DNA from: Paenibacillus sp. MMS18-CY102
GTDB lineage: Bacteria; Bacillota; Bacilli; Paenibacillales; Paenibacillaceae
Assembly: GCF_009789195.1 (NCBI RefSeq)
Contig: NZ_WSTC01000036.1
Coordinates: 1 to 58,618, forward strand
DNA: 58,618 bases
Reading direction: 5' to 3'
Shown here: piece by piece, positions 25,837-34,074 of the stretch
Numbering within the stretch: the stretch's first letter is position 1
Layout of the letters: each line of letters opens with the position of its first letter
The notes under the pieces: model-generated
Databases searched by the model: none
Told to the model about the DNA's origin: nothing
Seen by the model: the letters and a program-made list of their open reading frames with translations, nothing else
Made by a program: the position numbers and the translations under genes

Positions 25837-27021
25837 GTGACGAAGGTGGAAGCTTATTATCGGGCGACTCGAGCAGAGATTTCATTAGATGCGCTTCGCG
25901 TCAATCTAACGGCGTTTCGCCAAGCGATTCCAGAGGGCATGCTGATGATGGCTTCTGTGAAAGCGAATGCATATGGACATGGCGCGGTTGGCATTGCACG
26001 GGAAGCCGAAGCGTTTGGCGTTGATTATATGGGCGTCGCTTTTTTGGATGAAGCGATTCAATTGAGGCAGGCGGGCATTACAAAGCCGATTCTCGTACTA
26101 GGGTATGTACCGCCGGCTGGCTTGGCAGCAGCGAGAGACTATGGCATTACAATTGCGCTGTTCCGATACGATGTGCTGGATGCAGCAGCGACGCTGCCGG
26201 ATAACGGCAAGCAACTGGCTGTTCATATTAAAATTGATTCGGGCATGGGCCGCCTTGGCATGCTGCCCGGTGAAGAGGCCCAGCGGTTCATTGAACGGGC
26301 GTTAACGATTAAACAATTGCGTGTCGATGGGCTTTTTACGCATTACTCCAAGGCAGATGAGCTGGACAAAAGCTATACCGAGCAGCAATACGAGCGGTTT
26401 AATGGCGTAGTGGACTATGTCCGCAACCATTCCCTTCCGATCTCATTATTCCATGCGGCTAACAGTGCTACAGGCATCGATACGCCAAGCTGGGGCCATG
26501 GAATGTTGCGATTGGGCATCGGAATGTATGGCTTGTACCCTTCGGCTGAAGTGAATCAGCAGCAAATAAAGCTTGAGCCCGTTATGTCGCTGAAAACGGC
26601 GGTTGCGATGGCCAAGACTGCGCCTGGAAACTGGGGAATTAGCTATGGCGCCCGGTATGTGACGAGCGGCAGCGAACGGATCGGCACGCTTCCGATCGGT
26701 TATGCGGACGGCTTCAGCCGGATGCTGAGCGGGAAAGCGGAGGCGATCGTACGCGGCACCCGTGTTCCCGTGCTTGGCACGATTTGCATGGACCAGTGCA
26801 TGATCGCGCTCGATCCTGCGGAACAAGACGGCATTCAGGTGCAGGCCGATGACGAAGTCGTCATCATGGGGCGCCAAGGCAATGAAACCATTACGGCGGA
26901 CGATATCGCGGATAAGCTGGGGACGATTAATTATGAAATCACCTGCATGCTTGCTGCGCGTGTTCCTCGTGTTTTTGTGCGTAATGGCGTTGTGCAGTCG
27001 GTTTCCAATCCGTTGCTTTAA
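25837..27021 (+). CDS. alr: alanine racemase
   Basis: PLP enzyme that makes D-alanine for peptidoglycan. The start is GTG 25837 or, equally possible, GTG 25846; GAGGAGAAGG lies just upstream and no ATG fits. From 25837 the product has 394 residues. The PLP lysine is K42 in MASVKANAYGHG, the second catalytic base Tyr270 in GISYGARY, and the family motifs GYADGFSR and ICMDQCMIAL are present. Downstream are the EndoAI/EndoA genes, as in B. subtilis. Confidence 0.96.
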   Translation: MTKVEAYYRATRAEISLDALRVNLTAFRQAIPEGMLMMASVKANAYGHGAVGIAREAEAFGVDYMGVAFLDEAIQLRQAGITKPILVLGYVPPAGLAAARDYGITIALFRYDVLDAAATLPDNGKQLAVHIKIDSGMGRLGMLPGEEAQRFIERALTIKQLRVDGLFTHYSKADELDKSYTEQQYERFNGVVDYVRNHSLPISLFHAANSATGIDTPSWGHGMLRLGIGMYGLYPSAEVNQQQIKLEPVMSLKTAVAMAKTAPGNWGISYGARYVTSGSERIGTLPIGYADGFSRMLSGKAEAIVRGTRVPVLGTICMDQCMIALDPAEQDGIQVQADDEVVIMGRQGNETITADDIADKLGTINYEITCMLAARVPRVFVRNGVVQSVSNPLL

Positions 27022-27253
27022 TTACCAGCGCATAATTTGTGAGATGAGGCAGGAATACAGCGATTTGCCTCGAATCTTATTGCACAGCCAGATAGATCCG
27101 TTGCAATACGGCTAATATGTCATGAATGCGGCTACATCTTGCATCACTTGCATAACGGCTGTGTTCGTCTCATAAGTATGTGTAGTATAGCGGAGTGGGG
27201 AATTTGACATAATGGATATAAGGGTCTGGAAAAGTTTTGGAGGTGCTAGTTCG

Positions 27254-27535
27254 GTGGCCAATATGCAGAACACCAAGAGAATCATGATCAGCTTGCCAGA
27301 TCAACTGCTAGAGGAGGTCGATGGCATCGTCGCCAAAGAAAATTCCAACCGCAGCGAGTTCATTCGGCAAGCCATGAAGCTGTATCTAGTGGAGCGAAAG
27401 AAGCGGCAGATCCGCGAATCGATGCAGCGCGGGTATCTGGAGATGGCGAAGATCAACCTGAACATGGCCTCGGAAGCATTTCACGCGGAGGAAGATGCCG
27501 ACCATACGCTCGGCCGTCTCGTAAGCGGGGTGTAA
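27254..27535 (+). CDS. ndoAI: antitoxin EndoAI (MazE type)
   Basis: Ribbon-helix-helix antitoxin that neutralises EndoA. GTG 27254 gives 93 residues, the same as B. subtilis NdoAI, and TGGAGGTG lies nine bases upstream. The N-terminal DNA-binding part is RIMISLPDQLLEEVDGIVAKE; the C-terminal toxin-binding tail is RGYLEMAKINLNMASEAF with the end LVSG. The toxin gene begins three bases after its stop. Upstream, 27022-27253 holds no other gene and no clear promoter. Confidence 0.95.
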   Translation: MANMQNTKRIMISLPDQLLEEVDGIVAKENSNRSEFIRQAMKLYLVERKKRQIRESMQRGYLEMAKINLNMASEAFHAEEDADHTLGRLVSGV

Positions 27536-27538
27536 AGC

Positions 27539-27889
27539 TTGATCGTAAAACGCGGAGATGTATTTTTTGCGGATTTGTCACCAGTCGTCGGGTCCGAGCA
27601 GGGCGGAGTCCGTCCCGTGCTCGTGATCCAGAACGATATCGGCAATCGATTTAGCCCAACGGTTATCGTTGCAGCTATAACAGCGCAGATCCAGAAGGCA
27701 AAGCTTCCCACGCATGTCGAGATCGAGGCGGAGTCGCATGGATTCGACCGGGATTCCGTCGTTCTGCTAGAGCAAATCCGGACGATCGACAAGCAGCGGC
27801 TAACAGACAAGATTACGCATTTGGACGATGAGATGATGCGTAAAGTAGACGAAGCGCTTCAAATTAGTGTTGGCTTAATAGACTTCTAA
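27539..27889 (+). CDS. ndoA: endoribonuclease toxin EndoA (MazF type)
   Basis: Sequence-specific mRNA interferase, 116 residues, almost identical to B. subtilis NdoA over its whole length. It starts at TTG 27539, after GGGGTG. Seen: [15 protein letters not shown], the substrate-binding [16 protein letters not shown] loop with the catalytic Arg, and ERDS-like [20 protein letters not shown]. It ends with a strong terminator. Confidence 0.97.
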   Translation: MIVKRGDVFFADLSPVVGSEQGGVRPVLVIQNDIGNRFSPTVIVAAITAQIQKAKLPTHVEIEAESHGFDRDSVVLLEQIRTIDKQRLTDKITHLDDEMMRKVDEALQISVGLIDF

Positions 27890-27909
27890 CAGAACGGATA
27901 ACGAATAGT

Positions 27910-27954
27910 ATCTCCCGCCAGTGGGCTTCCATTCACTGCCGGGAGATTTTTTTT
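27910..27954 (+). terminator. terminator of ndoAI-ndoA
   Basis: ATCTCCCG-C-CAGTG pairs with CACTG-C-CGGGAGAT (one mismatch), then eight T. Confidence 0.93.
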
Positions 27955-27963
27955 GCCTAACGG

Positions 27964-27992
27964 TTGACAGAAGCATGCTCTTTGAATATGAT
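27964..27992 (+). promoter_or_regulatory. sigma-A promoter of the ABC-2-like/TetR operon
   Basis: TTGACA (27964-27969) and TATGAT (27987-27992), spacing 17 bases. The palindromic operator lies just downstream, over the expected transcription start. Confidence 0.8.
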
Positions 27993-28003
27993 TTAAACAG
28001 ATG

Positions 28004-28023
28004 TTTTAAACGATCATTTAAAA
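28004..28023. promoter_or_regulatory. palindromic operator, probably for the TetR regulator
   Basis: TTTTAAA-N6-TTTAAAA is a perfect inverted repeat. Further flanking TTTAAACA (27992-27999) and TGTTTGTTTAA form weaker outer arms. It lies between the -10 and the ribosome site of an operon that ends with a TetR gene, so autoregulation is likely. Confidence 0.65.
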
Positions 28024-28060
28024 TGTTTGTTTAACATAAACAAAAAGGAGTGTTGTAGGG

Positions 28061-29233
28061 ATGAAGCAAGCTATTGTCGCATTTTTGAAACGGCCGACGA
28101 CCATTGTAGGCATTATCACGGCTATTACGTTTCAGCTCATTTTTTCGGTTATTTGGATGACAGGTTATGACGGCGTGACGGATCGTGTCAGCAAGCTGCA
28201 TGTCGGGATTGTTAATGCAGACGGTGACGCGGGCAACATGTTATCGGAACGTTTGAAGCAGGCGGTTCCTTTCCAGACGGAGCTTTACAAGGATGCGGCA
28301 GCTGCGCAGCAAGCGTTGAATGATCGCGACCTGCAGATGGTGATCGCCATTCCACAGGGCTTTATGGAGGGCCTGCAGACGCCAAACGGGCAGGGCGCAT
28401 TGCAATTCACCATTAATGAATCGAACCCAGCTATGATTAAAAGCATTATGCAGAGCGCAGCGGACCGCCTTTCCTCTGAGGTGAACAAACAGGCGGTGGC
28501 CGGCGGGGCGGAAGCGCTGCTAACGAGCCAGAATATGTCCGCTGACCAGGCGAAAGCAGTTGCGGCATCGCTTGCAGAAAAAGTTAAAGCAGACATTGCG
28601 TCCACGAACAAGATTGATGGCATGAACAACCAGATGGTGCCGATGATGCTCGTGTTGGCGTCGTATGTCGGGGCGATGATTATGGGGATGAACATCGAGC
28701 AGTCATCGATGATGCTGAGCGGCCAATTCAGCAAATGGCAGCGGATGGCGGTTCGCTTCTTTATCAATGCCGTATCTGCAGTCGTTGTTTCGGGTGTTGG
28801 CGTAGGGCTGCTTGCAGCGTTGGGCGGCCAGGCCGAGCATGGGTTCCTGCTGTTATGGGCGTTCCAAGCGTTGACGGTTGTCACCTTCATGTTCGTTGCT
28901 CAAATGTTCCTATTCTTGTTCGGCATGGCAGGCATGCTCTTTAACATTTTGTCCTTATCGATCCAGCTCGTCTCGTCCGGTGCAATGATCCCGCGTGAGC
29001 TTCTTCCGAACTTCTATGTTCACGTTGGCGATGCTTTGCCAGCTACCTACGCGGTACAGGGCATGATGAATATCTTGTTCGGTGGACCAACAGCTGCGCA
29101 TGCAGCAGGGATGCTTGCCGTTATCGCGATTGCAGCGATGGCGCTTAGCGCGGCAGCCGTAGGCCTTCGCAAGGGCAAGCCGCTCAAGGCGGCAGCTCCT
29201 GCCCAAGTGGTGTCGGTAGCTAACAAGTCTTAA
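28061..29233 (+). CDS. YhgE/Pip-like (ABC-2-type) membrane protein
   Basis: The 390-residue product has one N-terminal membrane helix (about residues 14-34), a large extracytoplasmic region (about 40-195) with KLHVGIVNADGDAGNMLSERL and MVIAIPQGFMEGLQ, then five or six membrane helices (about 200-375). This layout matches the DUF3533/YhgE-Pip and ABC-2 permease group, often linked to export of toxic compounds or secretion. AAAGGAG lies eight bases before the ATG. No ATPase gene is adjacent. Its own TetR regulator follows after 62 bases. Confidence 0.85.
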   Translation: MKQAIVAFLKRPTTIVGIITAITFQLIFSVIWMTGYDGVTDRVSKLHVGIVNADGDAGNMLSERLKQAVPFQTELYKDAAAAQQALNDRDLQMVIAIPQGFMEGLQTPNGQGALQFTINESNPAMIKSIMQSAADRLSSEVNKQAVAGGAEALLTSQNMSADQAKAVAASLAEKVKADIASTNKIDGMNNQMVPMMLVLASYVGAMIMGMNIEQSSMMLSGQFSKWQRMAVRFFINAVSAVVVSGVGVGLLAALGGQAEHGFLLLWAFQALTVVTFMFVAQMFLFLFGMAGMLFNILSLSIQLVSSGAMIPRELLPNFYVHVGDALPATYAVQGMMNILFGGPTAAHAAGMLAVIAIAAMALSAAAVGLRKGKPLKAAAPAQVVSVANKS

Positions 29234-29295
29234 TTGCATAACCAGCCGCTGTCCCTCATAATACGAGCATAAGCATCGATTCGGAGGTTTCGCGT

Positions 29296-29883
29296 ATGGA
29301 TTCGGATATTAAGCTCAAAATCTTGCAAGCAGCCAAGAACCGGTTCGCCAGCCAAGGCTTTGACGGCACGACAGTTCGCCAAATATGCGAGGATGCGGGC
29401 GCCAACCAGGCGCTCGTCTCTTATTATTTTGGCGGCAAGGAAAGCATGTTTTTTACGATGTTTGATACGTTTTTCCCAGCAGGCCTGTACAGCAAGTATT
29501 TGGAAGAGAACTATTCGCCAGAAGAAGGCATTCGTCGAATGGTTAAAGAGGTAATCGCTTACAGAATGCGGGAGCCCAAGATGGTCCAGATCATTCAACA
29601 GGAGATTTTGCTCGACACTATACGGACCGCTCGCATTCGCGAATATGTTTCGGAGTCTTGGATGCAGCTAAGGGAATGGTTACGGGAAGGCAAGGAGCAG
29701 GGGGTGTTCCATTATCAGTCTCTGGATACCGCATTCATGTCTACGCTCGGCGTTATTCTCTTCCAACGCATCTGTTCTTTCTGGCAGCCCTTCTTGACCG
29801 GAGACGTGGGAGAATTGGAGCAATTGACGGAAGAGGTCGTATCGTTCGTTCTTCGAGGATTGCGCCCTTCAATCGACGAATAA
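29296..29883 (+). CDS. TetR-family transcriptional regulator
   Basis: A 195-residue repressor starting at ATG 29296 after GGAGG. The N-terminal helix-turn-helix is typical: KILQAAKNRFASQGFDGTTVRQICEDAGANQALVSYYFGGKE-type sequence at about residues 8-50. The C-terminal ligand domain (about 70-190) is all helical. It is co-transcribed with the membrane protein gene and probably binds the TTTTAAA palindrome upstream of it. The inducer is unknown. Confidence 0.9.
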   Translation: MDSDIKLKILQAAKNRFASQGFDGTTVRQICEDAGANQALVSYYFGGKESMFFTMFDTFFPAGLYSKYLEENYSPEEGIRRMVKEVIAYRMREPKMVQIIQQEILLDTIRTARIREYVSESWMQLREWLREGKEQGVFHYQSLDTAFMSTLGVILFQRICSFWQPFLTGDVGELEQLTEEVVSFVLRGLRPSIDE

Positions 29884-29915
29884 AGGGATGAAGCGACAAA
29901 ATTTTCAAAAACCTG

Positions 29916-29944
29916 TAGACAAGCGGCAATTGACTTGCTAAGAT
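29916..29944 (+). promoter_or_regulatory. putative promoter of the Tad-like operon
   Basis: TAGACA (29916-29921) and TAAGAT (29939-29944), spacing 17 bases; 5/6 and 4/6 matches to sigma-A. TTGACT at 29930 is an alternative -35 without a good -10. Confidence 0.45.
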
Positions 29945-29954
29945 AAACTCAAAC

Positions 29955-30053
29955 AAAAGCATACCGTCGATAAGACGGCGCTGCATATGGGAACGGATGC
30001 GAAGAACGCATGCCTTGAAGTACGTTTACGTACTTTGGCTGCGTTCTTTTTTG
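29955..30053 (+). promoter_or_regulatory. structured leader with intrinsic terminator upstream of the Tad-like operon
   Basis: A CCGTC-GATAA-GACGG hairpin (29964-29978) is followed by a long terminator stem: AAGAACGCA (30002-30010) with TGCGTTCTT (30040-30048), then TTTTT. An inner AAGTACGT/ACGTACTT hairpin sits in the loop. The terminator ends about 50 bases before the first gene of the operon, which is the arrangement of a riboswitch or attenuator. I could not match it to any ligand class; the c-di-GMP-I core GGGCAAACC is absent. Confidence 0.6.
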
Positions 30054-30102
30054 CGTTCCTGTGGTACTCAGCGCCAGCAACCATCACGGGAGAGGAGCTG
30101 TT

Positions 30103-30828
30103 ATGAATAAGAAACGAAATGTCGCGGTCAGCGTGGCTGCCGCAGTGCTGTCGGGGGTGTTAGTTTATGGAATTTATGCGCTGCAGCTACGGCAAGCGGA
30201 AAGCAAGGATATGGTGCGTGTCGTCGTGCCGAAGCGTTTCATTGCTGCTGGAGAACGAATAGGAGCAACGGATCTGGCTTATCGGTCGATTGCGAAGTCG
30301 GCTGTTCGCGAGGATATGGTGATGGAACCGGGCGAGGCAGATGGCTGGGAAGCGGTCGTCCCGTTAGGTGCAGAGGAGCCATTGTTGAAGTGGAAGCTGG
30401 ATCGGTTTCGGCTGCTGCCTGATCAATCGCAGTCTACCTTTCAAATCCCGCGCAGCTATGTGTTATCGGTGTCTAACGGCATTCGGGCGGGAGATTTGGT
30501 CGTTCTATATGTGTCTGGGGAAGCGGATTCGTCTACCCGATTGTTTGGCAAGCCGGTCAAGGTGGCCTCGGTGAAGTCAGCGGCTAATACGGAGGTCGAT
30601 GATTCGGACCAATCGAATTTGTTGTCGCTTGCTAATGGGGATAAGGAGCAAATGTATGCTTCGCGCCGGGACGCGAACGCGATGATTGATTATATTAATT
30701 TGAATTTGACGGAAGAGCAATGGCTGCAGCTAGATGAGCTGTGCAAGCGCGGCGAACGCAAGTTGGTCATAGCCTTTAGCCCTGAATCGCTTAATGCCGT
30801 AGATCAAGCGCTGGGTGAACAGCCATGA
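30103..30828 (+). CDS. SAF-domain protein, CpaB/RcpC-like
   Basis: First gene of the Tad-like operon; 241 residues from ATG 30103, with AGAGGAG upstream. A single N-terminal membrane helix (about residues 8-27) is followed by an SAF domain (about 38-100, with VVVPKRFIAAGERIGATDLAYRSI). The C-terminal half continues with SVSNGIRAGDLVVLYV. CpaB-type proteins assist assembly of the outer part of Tad pili; in a Gram-positive they would be anchored outside the membrane. The stop shares ATGA with the next gene. Confidence 0.8.
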   Translation: MNKKRNVAVSVAAAVLSGVLVYGIYALQLRQAESKDMVRVVVPKRFIAAGERIGATDLAYRSIAKSAVREDMVMEPGEADGWEAVVPLGAEEPLLKWKLDRFRLLPDQSQSTFQIPRSYVLSVSNGIRAGDLVVLYVSGEADSSTRLFGKPVKVASVKSAANTEVDDSDQSNLLSLANGDKEQMYASRRDANAMIDYINLNLTEEQWLQLDELCKRGERKLVIAFSPESLNAVDQALGEQP

Positions 30829-31661
30829 CGCCAGCTCCGCTCCTTGCTTTCGTTGGCACGACGCCGAATATAGGCACGACAGTAGCAGCTTTTGCAGCTG
30901 CATGCCGAATAGCAGAGCGAAGCGATGCTGAAATTGGCTATCTGTGCCTAAACCTGAAGAGTGCGAAAATCCAGCGGTATATCGGCATTGATCGGCCACA
31001 GTCGGGATTGGACAGCATTCGCCCAGAGCTTCGGGACCGGTCGCTTGGAACGGAGCAGCTTCTGCGAACGGCGCATCCAGTCGAGGGCATCAATGGGTTG
31101 CATGTGCTGTTTGGCAATTTGGAGAGGGATCAAGCGGAGTTTTATACGGCGGAGGATATCGGTTTTTTGTTGGATACAGCAAGGCAGGCGTTCGATATCG
31201 TTATTGCGGATGTTGGCGCCTATTGGGACAATGCCGCTACCGTCTGCGCCATTCGGGCAGCAACTGCGCGGGTTCTTGTGACAACAGGCGCGTTAACACA
31301 TTTTCAGGAAGATTGGAACCGATGGATTGGACAAGTATCGCCGCTCTTCGGCGTAGCTTCTGCTGATTATGAGCTGGTGGTCATACATTCGCCATGGAGA
31401 AGCGGGGGATTTAATGTGAAGGATATTCAGAAAGAAACAGGGCTGCAGCTTGCGGGAGAACTTCGGCTGACGGAACCGATGCTGCTGCAATTGGACAGCG
31501 GGCAATACCAGCATTGGCTGAAAGGGGCTGAAGGGCGGACGGCAATGCAGCAGCCAGCAGAGCGGTGGATACGGCAAACAGGCATGAAAAGCCGGCCCGC
31601 CATGCATGTCCAGCCATGGTATCGCAAGCTGTTAGCGCATCGTAACGGGGTTGGCTCATGA
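30825..31661 (+). CDS. TadZ/CpaE-like MinD-family protein with degenerate P-loop
   Basis: A 278-residue protein with the fold signature of ParA/MinD ATPases: an N-terminal beta strand and loop LLAFVGTTPNIGTTVAAFAA, and FDIVIADVGAYWDN as Walker B equivalent. In the P-loop both signature lysines (K-GGxG-K-T) are replaced by threonines (residues 13 and 18), so ATP binding in the normal mode is doubtful. Position between the CpaB-like and CpaF genes, with ATGA overlaps on both sides, supports a TadZ/CpaE role in localising the pilus machine. Confidence 0.75.
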   Translation: MTPAPLLAFVGTTPNIGTTVAAFAAACRIAERSDAEIGYLCLNLKSAKIQRYIGIDRPQSGLDSIRPELRDRSLGTEQLLRTAHPVEGINGLHVLFGNLERDQAEFYTAEDIGFLLDTARQAFDIVIADVGAYWDNAATVCAIRAATARVLVTTGALTHFQEDWNRWIGQVSPLFGVASADYELVVIHSPWRSGGFNVKDIQKETGLQLAGELRLTEPMLLQLDSGQYQHWLKGAEGRTAMQQPAERWIRQTGMKSRPAMHVQPWYRKLLAHRNGVGS

Positions 31662-33130
31662 ACGGTAACGGGCAAGAACGGTTTTCGCCGGCGGCGTTTT
31701 CGAATCGCTTAAAGTATAGGGAGGAACAGCTTGAGCCTGGCGAAGCGTTGGATGCTGGGAAGGCGCAGGAGGGGGAAAACGGCGGGTTCGGAAGGCTGGC
31801 GAATGACATTCGTGCCTACCTCTCTTCGCCGCGGGGGCTGACGGAAGAGGAGAGGCGGCAATATGGCGAGCGATTGAATCGGGCAGTTCTTGGATTCGCC
31901 AAAGACCGTGAGCATGTGCTTGCCCTCATTAATGATTGGCTGTTGCGCCACCGCATTCATGAGTTGCCGGGGCAACAGATTCCTTATGAATCGTTAGCTG
32001 AGGCATTGTTTGCTGAAGTCATTGGGATGAACGTGCTGGAGCTCGTGCTTGCCGATCGCGTTGGGCTAGAGGAAATTCAAGTTGTCGGCACTCGCATTTA
32101 TGAGGTGCGGCGTGGCCGAGCGGTTCCATCACGATATAGGTTTGCTTCCCTAAAGGAGGTAGAACGAATCCAGCAAAATCTTGTCCTTTACAATAACGAC
32201 CGAATTAATCCGCGCAAACGATGGGCTGAGGTCATGCTGCAGGATGGCTCGCGAGTCACGATGACAGGGTTCGGATTTACGGCTTCGCCAACACTGACGA
32301 TACGCTTTTACACGGTACAGGCATTTCACTTATCCGAGTTGTGCGAAGTGGCGTACCGAACAATCAATGAGCCGATTCGCCGGTTGCTGCTCGCCGTATT
32401 GGGCGCGAGGTTTAATGTTGTCATTATTGGGCCAACCAACTCGGGAAAAACCCATCTCATGAAAGCGCTAATTGCGGAGCTCCCGGACGAGGAACGGATC
32501 GTAACGCTGGAAAACCGGTTCGAGATGATGATTCATCGCGATTTTCCGAATAAAAATGCTGTGGAATATGAATTCGATGAGGATGATGCGATGCACCGTT
32601 CCTCACAGGCATTTAAGCTCGCATTGCGGCAGTCGCCCGAGCGCATCGTCCATGCTGAAATTCGGGATCAAGACGCGAACATTTATGTTCGGGCATGCAC
32701 GCGTGGCCACGAAGGGAGCATGACAACCGTTCATGCAAACACGCTGGAGGATGTGCCAGAAGCGATAAGCGACATGTGTATGCAGGACGGAAGAGCGATG
32801 AATCCCGAGCGATTGACCAAAAGGATCGCCGAGTATGTAACGCAGGTCGGCATCGAGCTCCGGCTTGTTGATGGCAAGCGGCGTGTATTCCGGATCGGCG
32901 AAATTGGCTGGCATGATGGATCAGTTACGGTGAAGGATTGGGTACGATTTGATGAGTCTGTATCAGATTGGCGGATGCCTGCCTTGCCGTCGCAGCGGGC
33001 GATGGAACGGTTTCGGCGGCATGGCGTGGATACGGGGGACATGTTTGCAAAAGCGGGGAAACAAGCCGAGTATGCCCAGCGCGCTAAACACAACGAACAT
33101 GTCCCTTTCCCTAAGGAGGCGGTTCTATGA
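31658..33130 (+). CDS. CpaF/TadA-type secretion ATPase
   Basis: Hexameric motor ATPase of Tad-type pilus assembly, 490 residues, ATG in the ATGA overlap. Walker A is GPTNSGKTH (258-266), followed by the Asp box/Walker B region ERIVTLENRFEM and VHAEIRDQDANIYVRACTRGHEGSMTTVHANT, a close match to CpaF. The N-terminal domain (about 40-240) contains the VLADRVGLEEIQVVG element. The C-terminal tail after about 430 is variable. It drives the TadB/TadC platform encoded next. Confidence 0.92.
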   Translation: MNGNGQERFSPAAFSNRLKYREEQLEPGEALDAGKAQEGENGGFGRLANDIRAYLSSPRGLTEEERRQYGERLNRAVLGFAKDREHVLALINDWLLRHRIHELPGQQIPYESLAEALFAEVIGMNVLELVLADRVGLEEIQVVGTRIYEVRRGRAVPSRYRFASLKEVERIQQNLVLYNNDRINPRKRWAEVMLQDGSRVTMTGFGFTASPTLTIRFYTVQAFHLSELCEVAYRTINEPIRRLLLAVLGARFNVVIIGPTNSGKTHLMKALIAELPDEERIVTLENRFEMMIHRDFPNKNAVEYEFDEDDAMHRSSQAFKLALRQSPERIVHAEIRDQDANIYVRACTRGHEGSMTTVHANTLEDVPEAISDMCMQDGRAMNPERLTKRIAEYVTQVGIELRLVDGKRRVFRIGEIGWHDGSVTVKDWVRFDESVSDWRMPALPSQRAMERFRRHGVDTGDMFAKAGKQAEYAQRAKHNEHVPFPKEAVL

Positions 33131-34062
33131 GCAGTTGGCTGATCGTTATGCTGCTGCTGGGGCTATTCATTTCGTTGTATGCCGTACTGAGGAGTTTTAT
33201 CGCCATGTCAGTCGAGCAGCAGCTTCGCGCTGCCAGGCTGCGCTACAAGCAGCGGCAGGGACTTCTGGAGCAGGCAGACGTTGTGCTTCAGCGATGGGGG
33301 AAGCTCTATCGGCACCTGTCCGATCTACTGGAATCGTTGCGGGCGCCGCTCGTCCCGACATCATTCATGTTGTTATCCAGCCTGCTTGCTGTTGCAGGCA
33401 TTGTTACAGGTGCGCTCTTGTTCCAGAGCGCCAAAGGAACACTGATGCTTGGGGCAGTTGCTGGCCTTATGCCTTATGTCGTATTCAGGACGGCGCTACT
33501 GCAGCGGCAATTGCAGACACGCATCGAGTTTTTGCCTGCCGTGGAGCTTTTTTATCAGTGCTACCTAGTCACGGGCGAGCGCCAAATTCGGCATGCGCTG
33601 CAGCGGACGGTAGAGGAGAAGCGGCTGCCGGCGCCGATGCAGGCTGTATTCGAGCAGTTGTACCGCAATTTGTCTGTTAGAGGTGACGACGAAGCGAGCC
33701 TCCGTGTTTTTGCTGCTGCGCTAGGGCATGTTTGGGGCAACTATTTCGTTAACATATTGCGTGTTGCGCTTTCTGAGGGCAATCCAATCAGCGACAACTT
33801 GCGGGAGCTCCTGACGGATATGCGGCGCGCCCGCCGATCGAACGAGCAGGAACGCAGCAAGCTGCTAGAGATAAGGATTGCGAACTTTACGCCCATTTTG
33901 TTTTTGTTCTTGTTTGTTGGAATCAATCTCCACTACAACCCGGAGAGCGCTTATCGGTATTATGTGCTCGACCCGCAGGGCAGGGATCTTGTACTCAATT
34001 CACTAGTGCTTATATTCGGTTCGTTTGTGATGGGCATTTGGCTTTCACGCCGCAAAATGTAA
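33127..34062 (+). CDS. TadB-like type II/IV secretion F-domain protein
   Basis: Polytopic platform protein of 311 residues, ATG in the overlap with the cpaF stop. Membrane helices at about residues 3-22, 85-120, 258-275 and 285-305 enclose a cytoplasmic T2SSF domain (about 125-255, with FLPAVELFYQCYLVTGERQIRHALQ and a second region LSEGNPISDNLRELLTDMRRARRSNEQERS). The layout matches TadB. It would interact with the CpaF-type ATPase. Confidence 0.82.
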   Translation: MSSWLIVMLLLGLFISLYAVLRSFIAMSVEQQLRAARLRYKQRQGLLEQADVVLQRWGKLYRHLSDLLESLRAPLVPTSFMLLSSLLAVAGIVTGALLFQSAKGTLMLGAVAGLMPYVVFRTALLQRQLQTRIEFLPAVELFYQCYLVTGERQIRHALQRTVEEKRLPAPMQAVFEQLYRNLSVRGDDEASLRVFAAALGHVWGNYFVNILRVALSEGNPISDNLRELLTDMRRARRSNEQERSKLLEIRIANFTPILFLFLFVGINLHYNPESAYRYYVLDPQGRDLVLNSLVLIFGSFVMGIWLSRRKM

Positions 34063-34074
34063 AGGAGGAGCAGC

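Noticed and set aside
29955-30053. c-di-GMP-I riboswitch upstream of the Tad-like operon
   Set aside because: The conserved GGGCAAACC and GGACGCAAAGCC elements are not present; only hairpins and a terminator can be claimed.
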